DNA from: Anianabacter salinae
GTDB taxonomy: Bacteria > Pseudomonadota > Alphaproteobacteria > Rhodobacterales > Rhodobacteraceae
Assembly: GCF_019061145.1 (NCBI RefSeq)
Contig: NZ_JAHQZS010000006.1
Location: forward strand, 124,001 to 188,000
Length of the DNA: 64,000 nucleotides
Direction: 5' to 3'
Part shown: piece by piece, positions 33,653-42,931 of the stretch
How the letters are laid out: each line of letters begins with the position of its first letter
Numbering within the stretch: position 1 is the stretch's first letter
Translations under genes and position numbers: made by a program
Notes under the pieces: generated by a model
What the model saw: the letters and a program-made list of their open reading frames with translations, nothing else
What the model was told of the DNA's origin: nothing
Databases searched by the model: none

Positions 33653-34576
33653 ATGATCCTGTGCTGCGGAGAGGCGCTGATCGACATGCTGCCGCGCGAA
33701 TCCACCGGCGGCGAGGCCGCCTTCGCCCCCTATCCGGGCGGCGCCGTGTTCAACACCGCCATCGCGCTTGGCCGCCTCGGCGCGCCCACGGGGTTCTTCA
33801 GCGGGATTTCGACGGATCTGTTCGGCGCGCTTCTGCAGACGGCGCTGGCAGAGTCGCAGGTGGACACCTCGCTTCTGGCGCTGTCGAACCGCCCCACGAC
33901 GCTGGCCTTCGTGACGCTGACGGGCGGACAGGCCAGCTATGCCTTCTATGACGAGAACACCGCCGGGCGGATGCTGGGCCTTGGCGATCTGCCCGATGTC
34001 CCGGCGGATTGCGCGGCGCTGTTCTTTGGCGGCATCAGCCTGCCGGTCGAACCTTGCGGCACCGCTTATGAGGCGCTGATGGCGCGCGAGGCTGCATCGC
34101 GGGTCACGATGATCGATCCGAACATTCGCCCCGGCTTCATCACCGACGAGACCGCCTATCGCGCCCGCATCGACCGGATGCTGGCGCAGGCCGATATCGT
34201 CAAGCTGTCGGACGAGGATATCCGCTGGCTCTACGGGACCGGCGATCTTGAAACGCTGGCCCACCGCGTTCTGGCAATGGGCGCGCGCGTCGTCTGCATC
34301 ACCGAGGGCGCAAAGGGCGCACACGGCTTCACCGCTCAGGATCACGTCTTTGCCCCTGCGCACCGGGTCGAGGTGGTCGATACCGTCGGCGCGGGCGACA
34401 CGTTCAACGCCGGGGTGCTGGCCGCGCTGCACGAAGCGGGCGCCCTGTCCAAGGACAGGATCGCGTCGCTGGACGCAGGCACCCTGAAGGCCGCGCTGGC
34501 GCTGGGGGTGCAGGCGGCCGCCGTCACCGTCAGCCGCGCGGGCGCCAACCCGCCGTGGCGTCGCGATCTGGCATGA
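33653..34576 (+). CDS. PfkB-family carbohydrate kinase (fructokinase type)
   Basis: A 307-residue sugar kinase: MILCCGEALIDMLPRES and PYPGGAVFNTAIALGRLG at the N-terminus, ATP/anion-hole motif VDTVGAGDTFNAGVLA near residue 245. The sequence is closest in style to fructokinases. AAAGGGAG precedes the ATG. It is coupled to the next kinase by ATGA. No transporter or regulator for a sugar lies next to it. Confidence 0.88.
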   Translation: MILCCGEALIDMLPRESTGGEAAFAPYPGGAVFNTAIALGRLGAPTGFFSGISTDLFGALLQTALAESQVDTSLLALSNRPTTLAFVTLTGGQASYAFYDENTAGRMLGLGDLPDVPADCAALFFGGISLPVEPCGTAYEALMAREAASRVTMIDPNIRPGFITDETAYRARIDRMLAQADIVKLSDEDIRWLYGTGDLETLAHRVLAMGARVVCITEGAKGAHGFTAQDHVFAPAHRVEVVDTVGAGDTFNAGVLAALHEAGALSKDRIASLDAGTLKAALALGVQAAAVTVSRAGANPPWRRDLA

Positions 34577-35499
34577 CCCGGCGCGTCGTTATGCTGGGCG
34601 TGTTCAACGCCGATACGACCTACCGCGCACAGCGGCTGCCCCGGATGGGCGAAACGATCATGGGCACGGGCTTTGCCCTTGGTCCCGGCGGCAAGGGATC
34701 GAATCAGGCGGTCGCCGCAGGCAGGCTTGGCGCGGACGTGCGGTTCCTGACGCGGCTGGGGCGCGACGATTTCGCCGAGATGGCGCGCGCGATCTGGCGC
34801 GGCGCGAACGTCATGCCCATGGTGATCGAGGATGCGGACAGCCACACCGGCGCCGCGCTGATCTTTGTCGAGGACGGAACGCGCGACAACGCGATCATCG
34901 TCGCCCCCGGCGCTGCCGCGCGCATGACCGAGGCCGATATCGAGACCTGGGGTGCCGAGATCGACGGTGCCGCAGTGTTCCTGACCGGACACGAGGCGCC
35001 GCTTGCGCCGGTTCTGGCCGGGTTGCGACGGGCGCGGGCCGCTGGTGCCGCGACGATCCTGAACCCGGCCCCCGCCACGCCGTTGCCAAAGGACGCGCTG
35101 GCGCTGTGCGACTACATCACCCCGAACGAGAGCGAGGCCGAGGCGCTGACCGGCCTGCCCGTCGCCTCGCTGGACGAGGCACGCGCAGCGGCGGCACGGC
35201 TGCGCGAGATGGGCGCGGGCTGTGTCGTGATGACCCTTGGCGCGCGGGGCGTTCTGTTCAACGACGGAGCCGTGTCCGAGGTCATTCCGGCGGTGACGGC
35301 GGGCGACGTGGTCGAGACCACCGGCGCTGGCGACGCCTTCAACGGCGCTTTCGTGGCGGGACTGGCCGAGGGCCGCACCCCGATCGAGGCCGCGCGGCAC
35401 GGCTGTGTCGTTGCGGGGATATCGGTGACGCGCCCCGGCGCGGCGGCGTCGATGCCCACGGCGGCAGAGGTCGCTGCGTTTGTGGAAGCTCAGGGGTAG
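34573..35499 (+). CDS. rbsK: Ribokinase
   Basis: A 308-residue PfkB-family kinase: GVFNADTTYRAQRLPRMGET, the ribose-binding GPGGKGSNQAVAAGRLGADV, INPAPATPLP-like segment, and ETTGAGDAFNGAFVAGLA. These match ribokinase, which makes ribose 5-phosphate. The ATG at 34573 overlaps the stop of the fructokinase-type gene; the in-frame start at 34555 would overlap more. Two related kinases thus lie in one coupled pair. Confidence 0.85.
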   Translation: MTRRVVMLGVFNADTTYRAQRLPRMGETIMGTGFALGPGGKGSNQAVAAGRLGADVRFLTRLGRDDFAEMARAIWRGANVMPMVIEDADSHTGAALIFVEDGTRDNAIIVAPGAAARMTEADIETWGAEIDGAAVFLTGHEAPLAPVLAGLRRARAAGAATILNPAPATPLPKDALALCDYITPNESEAEALTGLPVASLDEARAAAARLREMGAGCVVMTLGARGVLFNDGAVSEVIPAVTAGDVVETTGAGDAFNGAFVAGLAEGRTPIEAARHGCVVAGISVTRPGAAASMPTAAEVAAFVEAQG

Positions 35500-35501
35500 C
35501 C

Positions 35502-35575
35502 TGGAGCGGGTACACGGAATCGAACCGAGCTAGCCTGCTTGGAAGGCAGGTGCATTACCACTATGCTATACCCGC
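35502..35575 (-). tRNA. tRNA-Gly (anticodon UCC)
   Basis: On the minus strand GCGGGTA (5') pairs with TACCCGC (3'), followed by T and an encoded CCA. The D arm is GCAT/ATGC with AGTGGTA loop; the anticodon stem CCTGC/GCAGG holds loop CTTCCAA, so the anticodon is TCC. The T stem reads CTCGG/CCGTG around TTCGATT, with one T-T mismatch at the second pair. It starts 2 bases after the ribokinase stop, on the other strand. Confidence 0.93.
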
Positions 35576-35620
35576 TTGGGCCTGCCTGGTTTAGGTCAGT
35601 CGATCCGGCGCGTCAATCGG

Positions 35621-36898
35621 TCAGGACAAGGCAGCGGGCGGCAGGATCAGGATCGCGCGGAAATCGTTGACGTTGGTCAGCGTCGGGCCGGTCACGACCT
35701 GATCGCCGAGGCTCGCGAAAAAGCTGTGCGCATCGTTGCGCGCCAGTGCCGCCTCAGGGTCCACACCTGCCACGCGTGCCCGCGTCAGCGTGTCCGGCCC
35801 GACTAGAGCCCCCGCCACCTCTGCCGCGCCGTCCACTCCGTCGGTATCGCAAGCGATCAGGTGGATGCCCTTGGCACCGTTCAAGGCGATCGCCGCCGCA
35901 AGCGCATATTCCGCATTCGGGCCGCCGATCCCGTCGCCGCGCCGCGTCACGGTGCATTCCCCGCCCGACAGCAGCAGGACCGGCGCATCGCCCGGCGACA
36001 GCTTTGCCGCGATGTCGAGCGCAAGCGCCGCATGAACGCGCGCCAGATCGCGCGCCTCGCCCTCCAGCGCGTCGCCCAAGTGCCGCACGTCGATCCCGTC
36101 TGCGCGGGCAAGCTCTGCCGCTTCGGCAAGCGATTGCGCGGGCGCGGCGACCACGCGGTTTTCCGTGGTGGACAGCCGCGCATCATCCACCGGAATCGCG
36201 CCTGTCGCGCGGTCCAGCACCGTCAGCGCCGCCTTGGGAACATCGACGCGGTAGCGCTCGATCACCGCGCGCGCATCATCCGGCGTCGACGTCTCGCCCA
36301 CGGTGGGACCAGAGGCGATGGCCGCAGGGTCGTCGCCCGGCACGTCAGAGATCATCAGCGCCAGCATCCGCGCAGGATACGCGGCAGCGGCGAGTTGCCC
36401 GCCCTTTACCCGGCTGAGATGCTTGCGCACCACGTTCATCGCGCCGATGGGTGCACCCGAGGCCAGAAGCGCGCCGTTCACCGCCTTCTTGTCGTCCAGC
36501 GTCATGTCGCCCGCAGGTGCGGTGAGCAGCGCCGATCCCCCGCCCGAGATCAGGCACAGCACGAAATCCTCTGTGCCCAGCCCCGCCAGCAGGGACAGCA
36601 TCCGCCCGGTCGCGGCGTCGCCCGCCGCGTCAGGAACCGGATGCGCAGCCTCGACGATCTCGATGCCTTCGCAAGGGCGCGCATAGCCGTAGCGGGTGAT
36701 GACCAGCCCCTCGCAGGGCCCCCACACCGATTCGACCGCCTCGGCCATCCGCGCGCTGGCCTTGCCCGCGCCGACCACCAGAACGCGGCCCGAGGGTTTC
36801 GGCGGCAGATGTTCGGGGATCACGCGCATCGGATCGGCGCGGGCGACCGCCGCATCGAACAGGCGGCGCAGAAACCTGGCCGGGTCGTCCCGCGTCAT
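35621..36898 (-). CDS. Glycerate 2-kinase / MOFRL-family (TtuD/GckA type)
   Basis: A 425-residue protein: VLVVGAGKASARMAEAVE near the N-terminus, LCLISGGGSALLTAP, MISDVPGDDPAAIASGPTV, and a C-terminal MOFRL domain (LLLSGGECTVTRRGDGIGGPNAEYALA, DTDGVDGAAEVAGALV). It phosphorylates D-glycerate to 2-phosphoglycerate, as in the serine cycle or tartrate/hydroxypyruvate use. I start at ATG 36898; the open frame to 36991 lacks homology. It lies 20 bases after the DUF2937 gene. Confidence 0.92.
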   Translation of the reverse strand: MTRDDPARFLRRLFDAAVARADPMRVIPEHLPPKPSGRVLVVGAGKASARMAEAVESVWGPCEGLVITRYGYARPCEGIEIVEAAHPVPDAAGDAATGRMLSLLAGLGTEDFVLCLISGGGSALLTAPAGDMTLDDKKAVNGALLASGAPIGAMNVVRKHLSRVKGGQLAAAAYPARMLALMISDVPGDDPAAIASGPTVGETSTPDDARAVIERYRVDVPKAALTVLDRATGAIPVDDARLSTTENRVVAAPAQSLAEAAELARADGIDVRHLGDALEGEARDLARVHAALALDIAAKLSPGDAPVLLLSGGECTVTRRGDGIGGPNAEYALAAAIALNGAKGIHLIACDTDGVDGAAEVAGALVGPDTLTRARVAGVDPEAALARNDAHSFFASLGDQVVTGPTLTNVNDFRAILILPPAALS

Positions 36899-36918
36899 GC
36901 TGGCCCGCCCCGCACCGG

Positions 36919-37419
36919 TCACGCCGCGCGGCGCCTGCGCCCGAAGATCAGGCGCGCAAGACCGCCCAGCAGCAGCGACACAAGCGCCCATCCCGCGAAG
37001 AACCCGGCGCCCGCCGTGATAAGACCGTCCGTCGTCGTGGGCATTCCGGGGCGGTAATCGTCCCAGGTGCGCGACAGAAGCTCGGGATCGTTGTAGCGCC
37101 AGACCTGCGCCATGCGCATCAATGGCTCGGCCTCGCGCAGCGCCTGGTAGTCGCGCGACAGCCGGTCATAGCGGCTGACCTGTTCGGACAGGGTGCCGCT
37201 GATCTCGGTCCCGAAACTGCCCGCACGCGACAACTCTGCCAGGGCCTCGTCGCGGGTCTTGCCGCTGGCCGCCGCTCCGGTTTCCACAACCAGCGCCACG
37301 GCGCGCAACTCGTCCACCGCACCGGACAGGCGCTGCATGTATTGCTGCGAGAACTCGGGCGCCTGCGACGCGGCAAGCGCGCCCGCCAGTCCACCGGCCA
37401 TGGCAAGCGTCTTGATCAT
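36919..37419 (-). CDS. DUF2937 family membrane protein
   Basis: A 166-residue protein with an N-terminal hydrophobic helix (MIKTLAMAGGLAGALAAS), a long periplasmic helical region (EFSQQYMQRLSGAVDELRA through YDRLSRDYQALREAEP) and a C-terminal helix before an RRRRAA tail. This matches DUF2937, function unknown. It lies between proS (9-base gap) and the glycerate kinase gene, apparently as one operon. Confidence 0.8.
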   Translation of the reverse strand: MIKTLAMAGGLAGALAASQAPEFSQQYMQRLSGAVDELRAVALVVETGAAASGKTRDEALAELSRAGSFGTEISGTLSEQVSRYDRLSRDYQALREAEPLMRMAQVWRYNDPELLSRTWDDYRPGMPTTTDGLITAGAGFFAGWALVSLLLGGLARLIFGRRRRAA

Positions 37420-37428
37420 GGCGAAAGC

Positions 37429-38769
37429 CTACAGAACGCCGGCGTAGATGTCCGCGATTTTCGCAACGGCGGCCTCGGGGGGCATCTCTTCGCTTGTCCC
37501 GGTGCGGCGCGACGTCAGCTCGACCACACCGTTCTTGAGCCCGCGCGGACCGACGGTGATCCGCCACGGCAGGCCGATCAGGTCCATCGTCGCGAACTTG
37601 GCCCCTGCCCGTTCCTCACGGTCGTCATAAAGCGGCTCCAGCCCCAAGACTGTGAGCGCGGCATAAAGGCTTTCGCAGGCGCCATCCGCCTCGGCGTCGC
37701 CTTGCTTGAGGTTGACGATCCCGCAGTGGAACGGCGTCACGCCTTCGGGCCAGATGATGCCGTTGTCGTCGTGGTTCGCCTCGATCAGCGCGCCGACAAG
37801 GCGGCTGACCCCGATGCCGTGCGACCCCATGTGCACCGGCACGCGGGTGCCGTCGCGGTCGGCGACGACAGCGCCCATGGCATCAGAATACTTGGTGCCG
37901 AAATAGAAGATCTGTCCCACCTCGATGCCACGCGCGGTGCGGCGGCGTTCCTCGGGGATGGCGTTGAACAGCGCCTCGTCATGGGTCTCGTCGGTGCGGG
38001 CATAGCGCGAGGTGAATTCTTCGAGCACGGCCTGGCACTGATCGACGCTGTCATAGTCGATCTGGCGGTCACCGAATTTCAGATCGGTGATCTCGCTGTC
38101 ATAGAACACTTCCGATTCGCCGGTCTCTGCCAGCACGAGGAATTCGTGGGTGTCGTCGCCGCCGATGGGGCCGGAATCGGCGCGCATCGGGATCGCCTGA
38201 AGGCCCATGCGTTCATAGGTGCGCAGGTAGCTGACAAGGTGGCGGTTGTAGGCGTGCAGCGCGTCCTCTTTGGTGAGGTCGAAGTTGTAGCCGTCCTTCA
38301 TCAGGAACTCGCGGCCGCGCATCACGCCGAAGCGCGGGCGGATCTCGTCGCGGAACTTCCACTGGATGTGGTACAGCGTCAGCGGCAGGTCCTTGTAGCT
38401 GCCCACATGGCTGCGGAAGATGTCGGTGACCATCTCTTCGTTGGTCGGCCCGTAGAGCATGTCGCGCTCGTGCCGGTCCTTGATCCGCAGCATTTCGGGG
38501 CCATAGGCGTCGTAGCGCCCGGATTCCTTCCACAGATCGGCCGATTGCAGCGTCGGCATCAGCATCGGGATATGCCCCGCGCGCGCCTGTTCCTCGTGCA
38601 CGATCTGCTCAATCCGCTTGAGAACCTTGTAGCCCAGCGGCAGCCACGAATAGATCCCCGCGCTCGATTGCTTGATCATGCCAGCGCGCAGCATCAGCCG
38701 GTGGCTGGCGATCTGGGCGTCGGCAGGGGTTTCCTTGAGGACGGGCAGGAAATAGCGGGACAGGCGCAT
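37429..38769 (-). CDS. proS: Prolyl-tRNA synthetase (short alphaproteobacterial type)
   Basis: A 446-residue class II synthetase: motif 1 region around [21 protein letters not shown], motif 2 [22 protein letters not shown], motif 3 [15 protein letters not shown], and a C-terminal anticodon-binding domain. The usual editing (INS) insertion is missing, as known for alphaproteobacteria, where free-standing editing proteins such as ProXp-ala take over. ATG 38769 ([13 protein letters not shown]) is the start; about 33 extra upstream codons are spurious. Divergent from the AI-2E-family gene. Confidence 0.95.
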   Translation of the reverse strand: MRLSRYFLPVLKETPADAQIASHRLMLRAGMIKQSSAGIYSWLPLGYKVLKRIEQIVHEEQARAGHIPMLMPTLQSADLWKESGRYDAYGPEMLRIKDRHERDMLYGPTNEEMVTDIFRSHVGSYKDLPLTLYHIQWKFRDEIRPRFGVMRGREFLMKDGYNFDLTKEDALHAYNRHLVSYLRTYERMGLQAIPMRADSGPIGGDDTHEFLVLAETGESEVFYDSEITDLKFGDRQIDYDSVDQCQAVLEEFTSRYARTDETHDEALFNAIPEERRRTARGIEVGQIFYFGTKYSDAMGAVVADRDGTRVPVHMGSHGIGVSRLVGALIEANHDDNGIIWPEGVTPFHCGIVNLKQGDAEADGACESLYAALTVLGLEPLYDDREERAGAKFATMDLIGLPWRITVGPRGLKNGVVELTSRRTGTSEEMPPEAAVAKIADIYAGVL

Positions 38770-38903
38770 GGGGTGCGGGCCTTGGCGTGGTTTCGGGTCG
38801 GTCCAAGCCTCTAGGGCATCGCGCGTGTTCAGACAAGCGACGCACGCTTGCACCATGTAGCAGCACAAGCGATACCGGACAGGGAAACAAGGGTCGGACG
38901 ATC

Positions 38904-39977
38904 ATGGCACTGGCGATCAAGACACAGATGTACGTCTGGGGCGCGTTCGGCGCCCTGAGCTTCGTGCTGCTCTGGCTTTTGGGTGACGTGCTGTTGCCGT
39001 TCGTTCTGGGCGGCGCGGTGGCGTATTGCCTCGATCCGATCGCCGATGCGCTGGAACGGCTGGGGCTCAGCCGGGTGCTGGCGACCGTGGTCATCACCCT
39101 GTTCGCCATCCTGATCTTCGTCGTCCTTGCACTGGCCGTTGTCCCGACGCTGATCCAGCAGTCGGTGCAGTTGTTCAACACCGCGCCAGAGCTGGCGCGG
39201 AACCTGCAGAACTTCCTGACCGAGCGGGTGCCGATGATCATGGACGAAGGCTCGATCGTGCGCCAATCGCTGCAAAGCGTGGCCGACACGATCAAGTCGC
39301 AGGGCGCCGAGCTTCTGAACAGCGTCCTGACCTCGGCGCTGAGCTTGCTGAACGTGGTCTTGCTGTTCTTCATCGTGCCGGTGGTGGCATTCTACCTGCT
39401 GATGGACTGGGACCGGATGGTCGGCCGCATCGACGAATTGTTGCCGCGCGACCATGCCCCGACCATTCGCAGGCTGGCCAAGGACGTCGACCGCACGCTG
39501 GCTTCGTTCATTCGCGGGCAGGGCACGGTGATGACCATTCTGGGCGTCTACTATGCCGGGGCGCTGATGCTGGCGGGGCTTCAATTCGGCCTCGTGATCG
39601 GCGCGGTTGCGGGGCTGGTGTCGTTCATTCCCTATGTCGGCGCCATCCTCGGCGGCGGGCTGGCCATCGGCATCGCGCTGTTCCAGTTCTGGGGCGATTG
39701 GGTGATGATCGGGATCATCGGCGCGATCTTCTTCTCGGGGCAGATCCTGGAGGGCAACATCCTCACCCCCAAACTGGTCGGCTCAAGCGTCGGGCTGCAC
39801 CCCGTGTGGCTGCTGCTGGCGCTGTCGGTGTTCGGGTCGGTGTTCGGGTTCATCGGACTCCTGGTCGCGGTGCCTGTCGCTGCCGCGCTTGGTGTCTTCG
39901 CGCGCTTCGCGGTGGAACAGTACAAGACCGGACGGCTGTATCACGGGCTGTCCTGGCGCGACGGCCCCGGCGACTGA
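38904..39977 (+). CDS. AI-2E-family (PerM/TqsA-like) membrane transporter
   Basis: A 357-residue protein with about eight helices: paired N-terminal helices (FVLLWLLGDVLLPFVLGGAVAYCLDPIADALERLG), a long cytoplasmic or periplasmic loop, and the conserved GLVSFIPYVGAILGGG and VGSSVGLHPVWLLLAL segments. Members export quorum signals or act as Na+/H+ antiporters; the substrate is unknown. AAGGG precedes the ATG. It is followed after 5 bases by hdaA. Confidence 0.88.
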   Translation: MALAIKTQMYVWGAFGALSFVLLWLLGDVLLPFVLGGAVAYCLDPIADALERLGLSRVLATVVITLFAILIFVVLALAVVPTLIQQSVQLFNTAPELARNLQNFLTERVPMIMDEGSIVRQSLQSVADTIKSQGAELLNSVLTSALSLLNVVLLFFIVPVVAFYLLMDWDRMVGRIDELLPRDHAPTIRRLAKDVDRTLASFIRGQGTVMTILGVYYAGALMLAGLQFGLVIGAVAGLVSFIPYVGAILGGGLAIGIALFQFWGDWVMIGIIGAIFFSGQILEGNILTPKLVGSSVGLHPVWLLLALSVFGSVFGFIGLLVAVPVAAALGVFARFAVEQYKTGRLYHGLSWRDGPGD

Positions 39978-39982
39978 CGCAA

Positions 39983-40666
39983 GTGGCGGACCAGCTGACA
40001 TTCGACCTGCCGGTGCGGCCCGCGCTGGGACGCGGCGATTTCTTCGTCTCGCCTGCCAATGCCGTTGCGGTGGCACAAGTCGAAGGCTGGGGCGACTGGC
40101 CGCAGGGCAAGCTGGTGCTGTGCGGCCCGGCCGGATCGGGCAAGACGCATCTGGCGCATGTCTGGGCGGCGCTGTCGGGCGCGCGGATCGCAAGCGTGCA
40201 GGACCTGTCCGAAGCGGCGCTTCCCCGGCTGGCAGCCGCACCGCTGGTGGTCGAGGATGCGCAGCGCGTCGCCGGAGACCCGGCGCTTGAGCGGTCGCTG
40301 TTCCACCTGCACAATATGGCCCTTGCCGCTGGTTCTGCGCTGCTGCTGACGGCGCGCGATGCGCCGTCGCGCTGGGGCATCGCCCTGCCCGACCTGCGCA
40401 GCCGCATGGAGGGCACCAACGTGACCCGCCTGGACGCGCCCGACGACGCGCTTCTGAGCGCGGTGCTGGTCAAGCAGTTCGCCGACCGACAGATCGACAT
40501 CGACCCGCGCGTGATCCAGTTCCTCGCCCCCCGCATCGAGCGGGATTTCGAGCGTCTTGGCGCGCTTGTCTCCGCGCTCGACCGGGCCGCGCTGGCGCGG
40601 CAGAGCCCGATCACCGTTCCCCTTGCCCGCGCCGTGCTGGACAGTCTCGACCGGGGCGCGGAGTAA
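39983..40666 (+). CDS. hdaA: HdaA-like regulator of DnaA (DnaA-related ATPase)
   Basis: A 227-residue AAA+ protein related to DnaA domain III: Walker A CGPAGSGKTHLAH (residues 47-59), LVVEDAQRVAG as the Walker B region, and the sensor region. The N-terminal QLTFDLP resembles the sliding-clamp-binding motif of Hda proteins, which with the clamp make DnaA hydrolyse its ATP after initiation. There is no DnaA domain IV, so it does not bind DnaA boxes. Start is GTG at 39983; no ATG fits. Set between the AI-2E gene and ppk1, as in other Rhodobacterales. Confidence 0.88.
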   Translation: MADQLTFDLPVRPALGRGDFFVSPANAVAVAQVEGWGDWPQGKLVLCGPAGSGKTHLAHVWAALSGARIASVQDLSEAALPRLAAAPLVVEDAQRVAGDPALERSLFHLHNMALAAGSALLLTARDAPSRWGIALPDLRSRMEGTNVTRLDAPDDALLSAVLVKQFADRQIDIDPRVIQFLAPRIERDFERLGALVSALDRAALARQSPITVPLARAVLDSLDRGAE

Positions 40667-40706
40667 TGTCACGCTGGCGTCACGAACCCCTCCTAATCAG
40701 GCCGTC

Positions 40707-42881
40707 ATGACCATTGCAGATTTCCTCAAGTCGCCGTTTCCGGCCCCCGTCACGCTTCCCGAGGAAGACATCGCCGGGCCGAAGAAATACTTCAACCGAG
40801 AGCTGAGCTGGCTCGGCTTCAACTGGCGCGTCCTCGAAGAGGCAGAGAACCCGCGCGTTCCGCTTCTGGAACGGGTGCGGTTCCTGTCGATCTCGGCCAC
40901 CAACCTGGACGAATTCTACACCGTGCGCGTGGCAGGCCTGCGCGAGTTGGCGATGACCGGCAACACCTCGCCCGCGATGGACGGCATGACCCCGGCAGAG
41001 CAACTGACCCGGATCGGCACCGAGACACGGCTCTTGATGCGGCGCCAGCAGGAAGTGCTGGAAACGCTGCAGCGCGAGATGTCGGCGGCGGGCATCCAGT
41101 TCCTGACCCGCGACATGCTGAACGATGCCGACCGCAAGCATCTGGAACGCACCTTCCTGGAAGAGGTGTTCCCGGTGCTGTCGCCGCTGGCGATCGACCC
41201 CGCGCACCCGTTCCCGTTCATCCCCAACGGCGGGCTGTCGCTGGCGCTGCAACTGGAAAAGAATTCCGACAAGCGCCGCCTGCGGGCGCTGCTGCCGATT
41301 CCGCAGCAGATCGACCGTTTCGTGCGTCTGCCGGGCGATGACGGACAGGCGCGGTTCCTGCCGCTGGAAGAGCTGTTGCTCTTGCATCTTGGCAGCCTGT
41401 TCCCGGGCTACCGCGAGACCGGCAACTGCATCTTCCGCGTGCTGCGCGACAGCGACCTGGAAGTCGAGGAAGAAGCCGAAGACCTTGTGCGCGAGTTCGA
41501 GGTCGCGCTGAAACGCCGTCGCCGGGGCGAGGTGATCCGCCTCAAGCTGTCGGATTCCGCGCCCGCCGCGCTGCGCCGCGTCATCATGGACGAATTGCAC
41601 GTCGGCAACGAAGAAGTCGTCGAACTGGGCGGACTGATCGGCATTGGCGACGTCAAGGAACTGGTGCTGGACGAGCGCCCGGATCTTCTGTGGCCGTCCT
41701 TCACGCCGCGCGTGCCCGAACGGGTGCAGGATTTCGACGGCGACATGTTTGCGGCCATCAAGGCCAAGGACATGCTGCTGCATCACCCCTACGAGACCTT
41801 CGACATGGTGGTGCGGTTCCTCAAGCAGGCCGCCGCTGATCCGGACGTTCTCGCGATCAAGAACACGCTCTACCGCACGTCCAAGAACTCGCCCATCGTC
41901 GAGGCGCTGTGCGAGGCCGCCGAAGAAGGCAAATCCGTCACCGCGCTGGTCGAGTTGAAGGCGCGGTTCGACGAGGCTGCGAACATTCGCCAGTCGCGCC
42001 GACTGGAGCGTGCCGGGGCGCATGTGGTCTACGGCTTCATCGACTGGAAGACCCACGCCAAGATCGCAACGGTCGTCCGGCGCGAGAACGGCAAGCTGGT
42101 GACCTATTCGCATTTCGGGACGGGCAACTACCACCCGATCACCGCCAAGATCTACACCGACCTGTCGCTGTTCACCTGCGACGAAGCGCTGGGGCGCGAT
42201 GCGGCCAAGGTGTTCAACTACACCAGCGGCTACGCGATGCCGGAATCGCTTGAAAACATCTCGATCGCGCCGCATTCGCTGAAGACGACCCTGATCGAGC
42301 GCATCAACGCCGAGGCGGAACACGCGAAGGCCGGCAAGCCAGCCGAGATCTGGGCCAAGATGAATTCCCTGATCGAAAAGGACATCATCGACGCGCTCTA
42401 TGCCGCGAGCCAGGCCGGGGTGAAGATCAGCCTCGTGATCCGCGGCATCTGCGGCTTGCGCCCCGGCATAAAGGGGCTGTCCGAGAATATCCGCGTCAAA
42501 TCCATCGTCGGGCGCTTTCTGGAACACAGCCGGATCGTTTGCTTCGGCAATGGCCACGGCTTGCCGTCGAAACAGTGCCGCGTGTTCATCTCGTCCGCCG
42601 ACTGGATGGACCGCAATCTCAATCGCCGGGTCGAGCATCTGGTCGAGACCAAGAACGACACGGTGAAGGCGCAGATCGTCAGCCAGATCATGGCGGCCAA
42701 CATGGCGGACGAGGCGCAGACCTGGATCATGTATCCCGATGGCAGCTTCAAACGGCCCGAATGGGATGGCACGACGCCCCTGTTCAATTGCCACCGCTTC
42801 TTCATGGAGAACCCGTCGCTGTCGGGTCGGGGATCGGCCGGGGCAAGTGACGTTCCCGACCTGACCCATTCGAACGATTGA
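40707..42881 (+). CDS. ppk1: Polyphosphate kinase 1
   Basis: A 724-residue enzyme with all PPK1 regions: N-terminal YFNRELSWLGFNWRVLEEA, head domain with AIDPAHPFPFIPNGGLSLAL, and C1/C2 domains with YSHFGTGNYHPITAKIYTD (catalytic histidine that is phosphorylated) and VKSIVGRFLEHSRI with DWMDRNLNRRVE. It makes polyphosphate from ATP reversibly. The ATG at 40707 fits the family start; ppx follows after 50 bases. Confidence 0.96.
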   Translation: MTIADFLKSPFPAPVTLPEEDIAGPKKYFNRELSWLGFNWRVLEEAENPRVPLLERVRFLSISATNLDEFYTVRVAGLRELAMTGNTSPAMDGMTPAEQLTRIGTETRLLMRRQQEVLETLQREMSAAGIQFLTRDMLNDADRKHLERTFLEEVFPVLSPLAIDPAHPFPFIPNGGLSLALQLEKNSDKRRLRALLPIPQQIDRFVRLPGDDGQARFLPLEELLLLHLGSLFPGYRETGNCIFRVLRDSDLEVEEEAEDLVREFEVALKRRRRGEVIRLKLSDSAPAALRRVIMDELHVGNEEVVELGGLIGIGDVKELVLDERPDLLWPSFTPRVPERVQDFDGDMFAAIKAKDMLLHHPYETFDMVVRFLKQAAADPDVLAIKNTLYRTSKNSPIVEALCEAAEEGKSVTALVELKARFDEAANIRQSRRLERAGAHVVYGFIDWKTHAKIATVVRRENGKLVTYSHFGTGNYHPITAKIYTDLSLFTCDEALGRDAAKVFNYTSGYAMPESLENISIAPHSLKTTLIERINAEAEHAKAGKPAEIWAKMNSLIEKDIIDALYAASQAGVKISLVIRGICGLRPGIKGLSENIRVKSIVGRFLEHSRIVCFGNGHGLPSKQCRVFISSADWMDRNLNRRVEHLVETKNDTVKAQIVSQIMAANMADEAQTWIMYPDGSFKRPEWDGTTPLFNCHRFFMENPSLSGRGSAGASDVPDLTHSND

Positions 42882-42931
42882 CGTGCGCGGCGCGGTCCGT
42901 CAGGTTCGCGCCGCAGCGGAAGGGCATCGCG

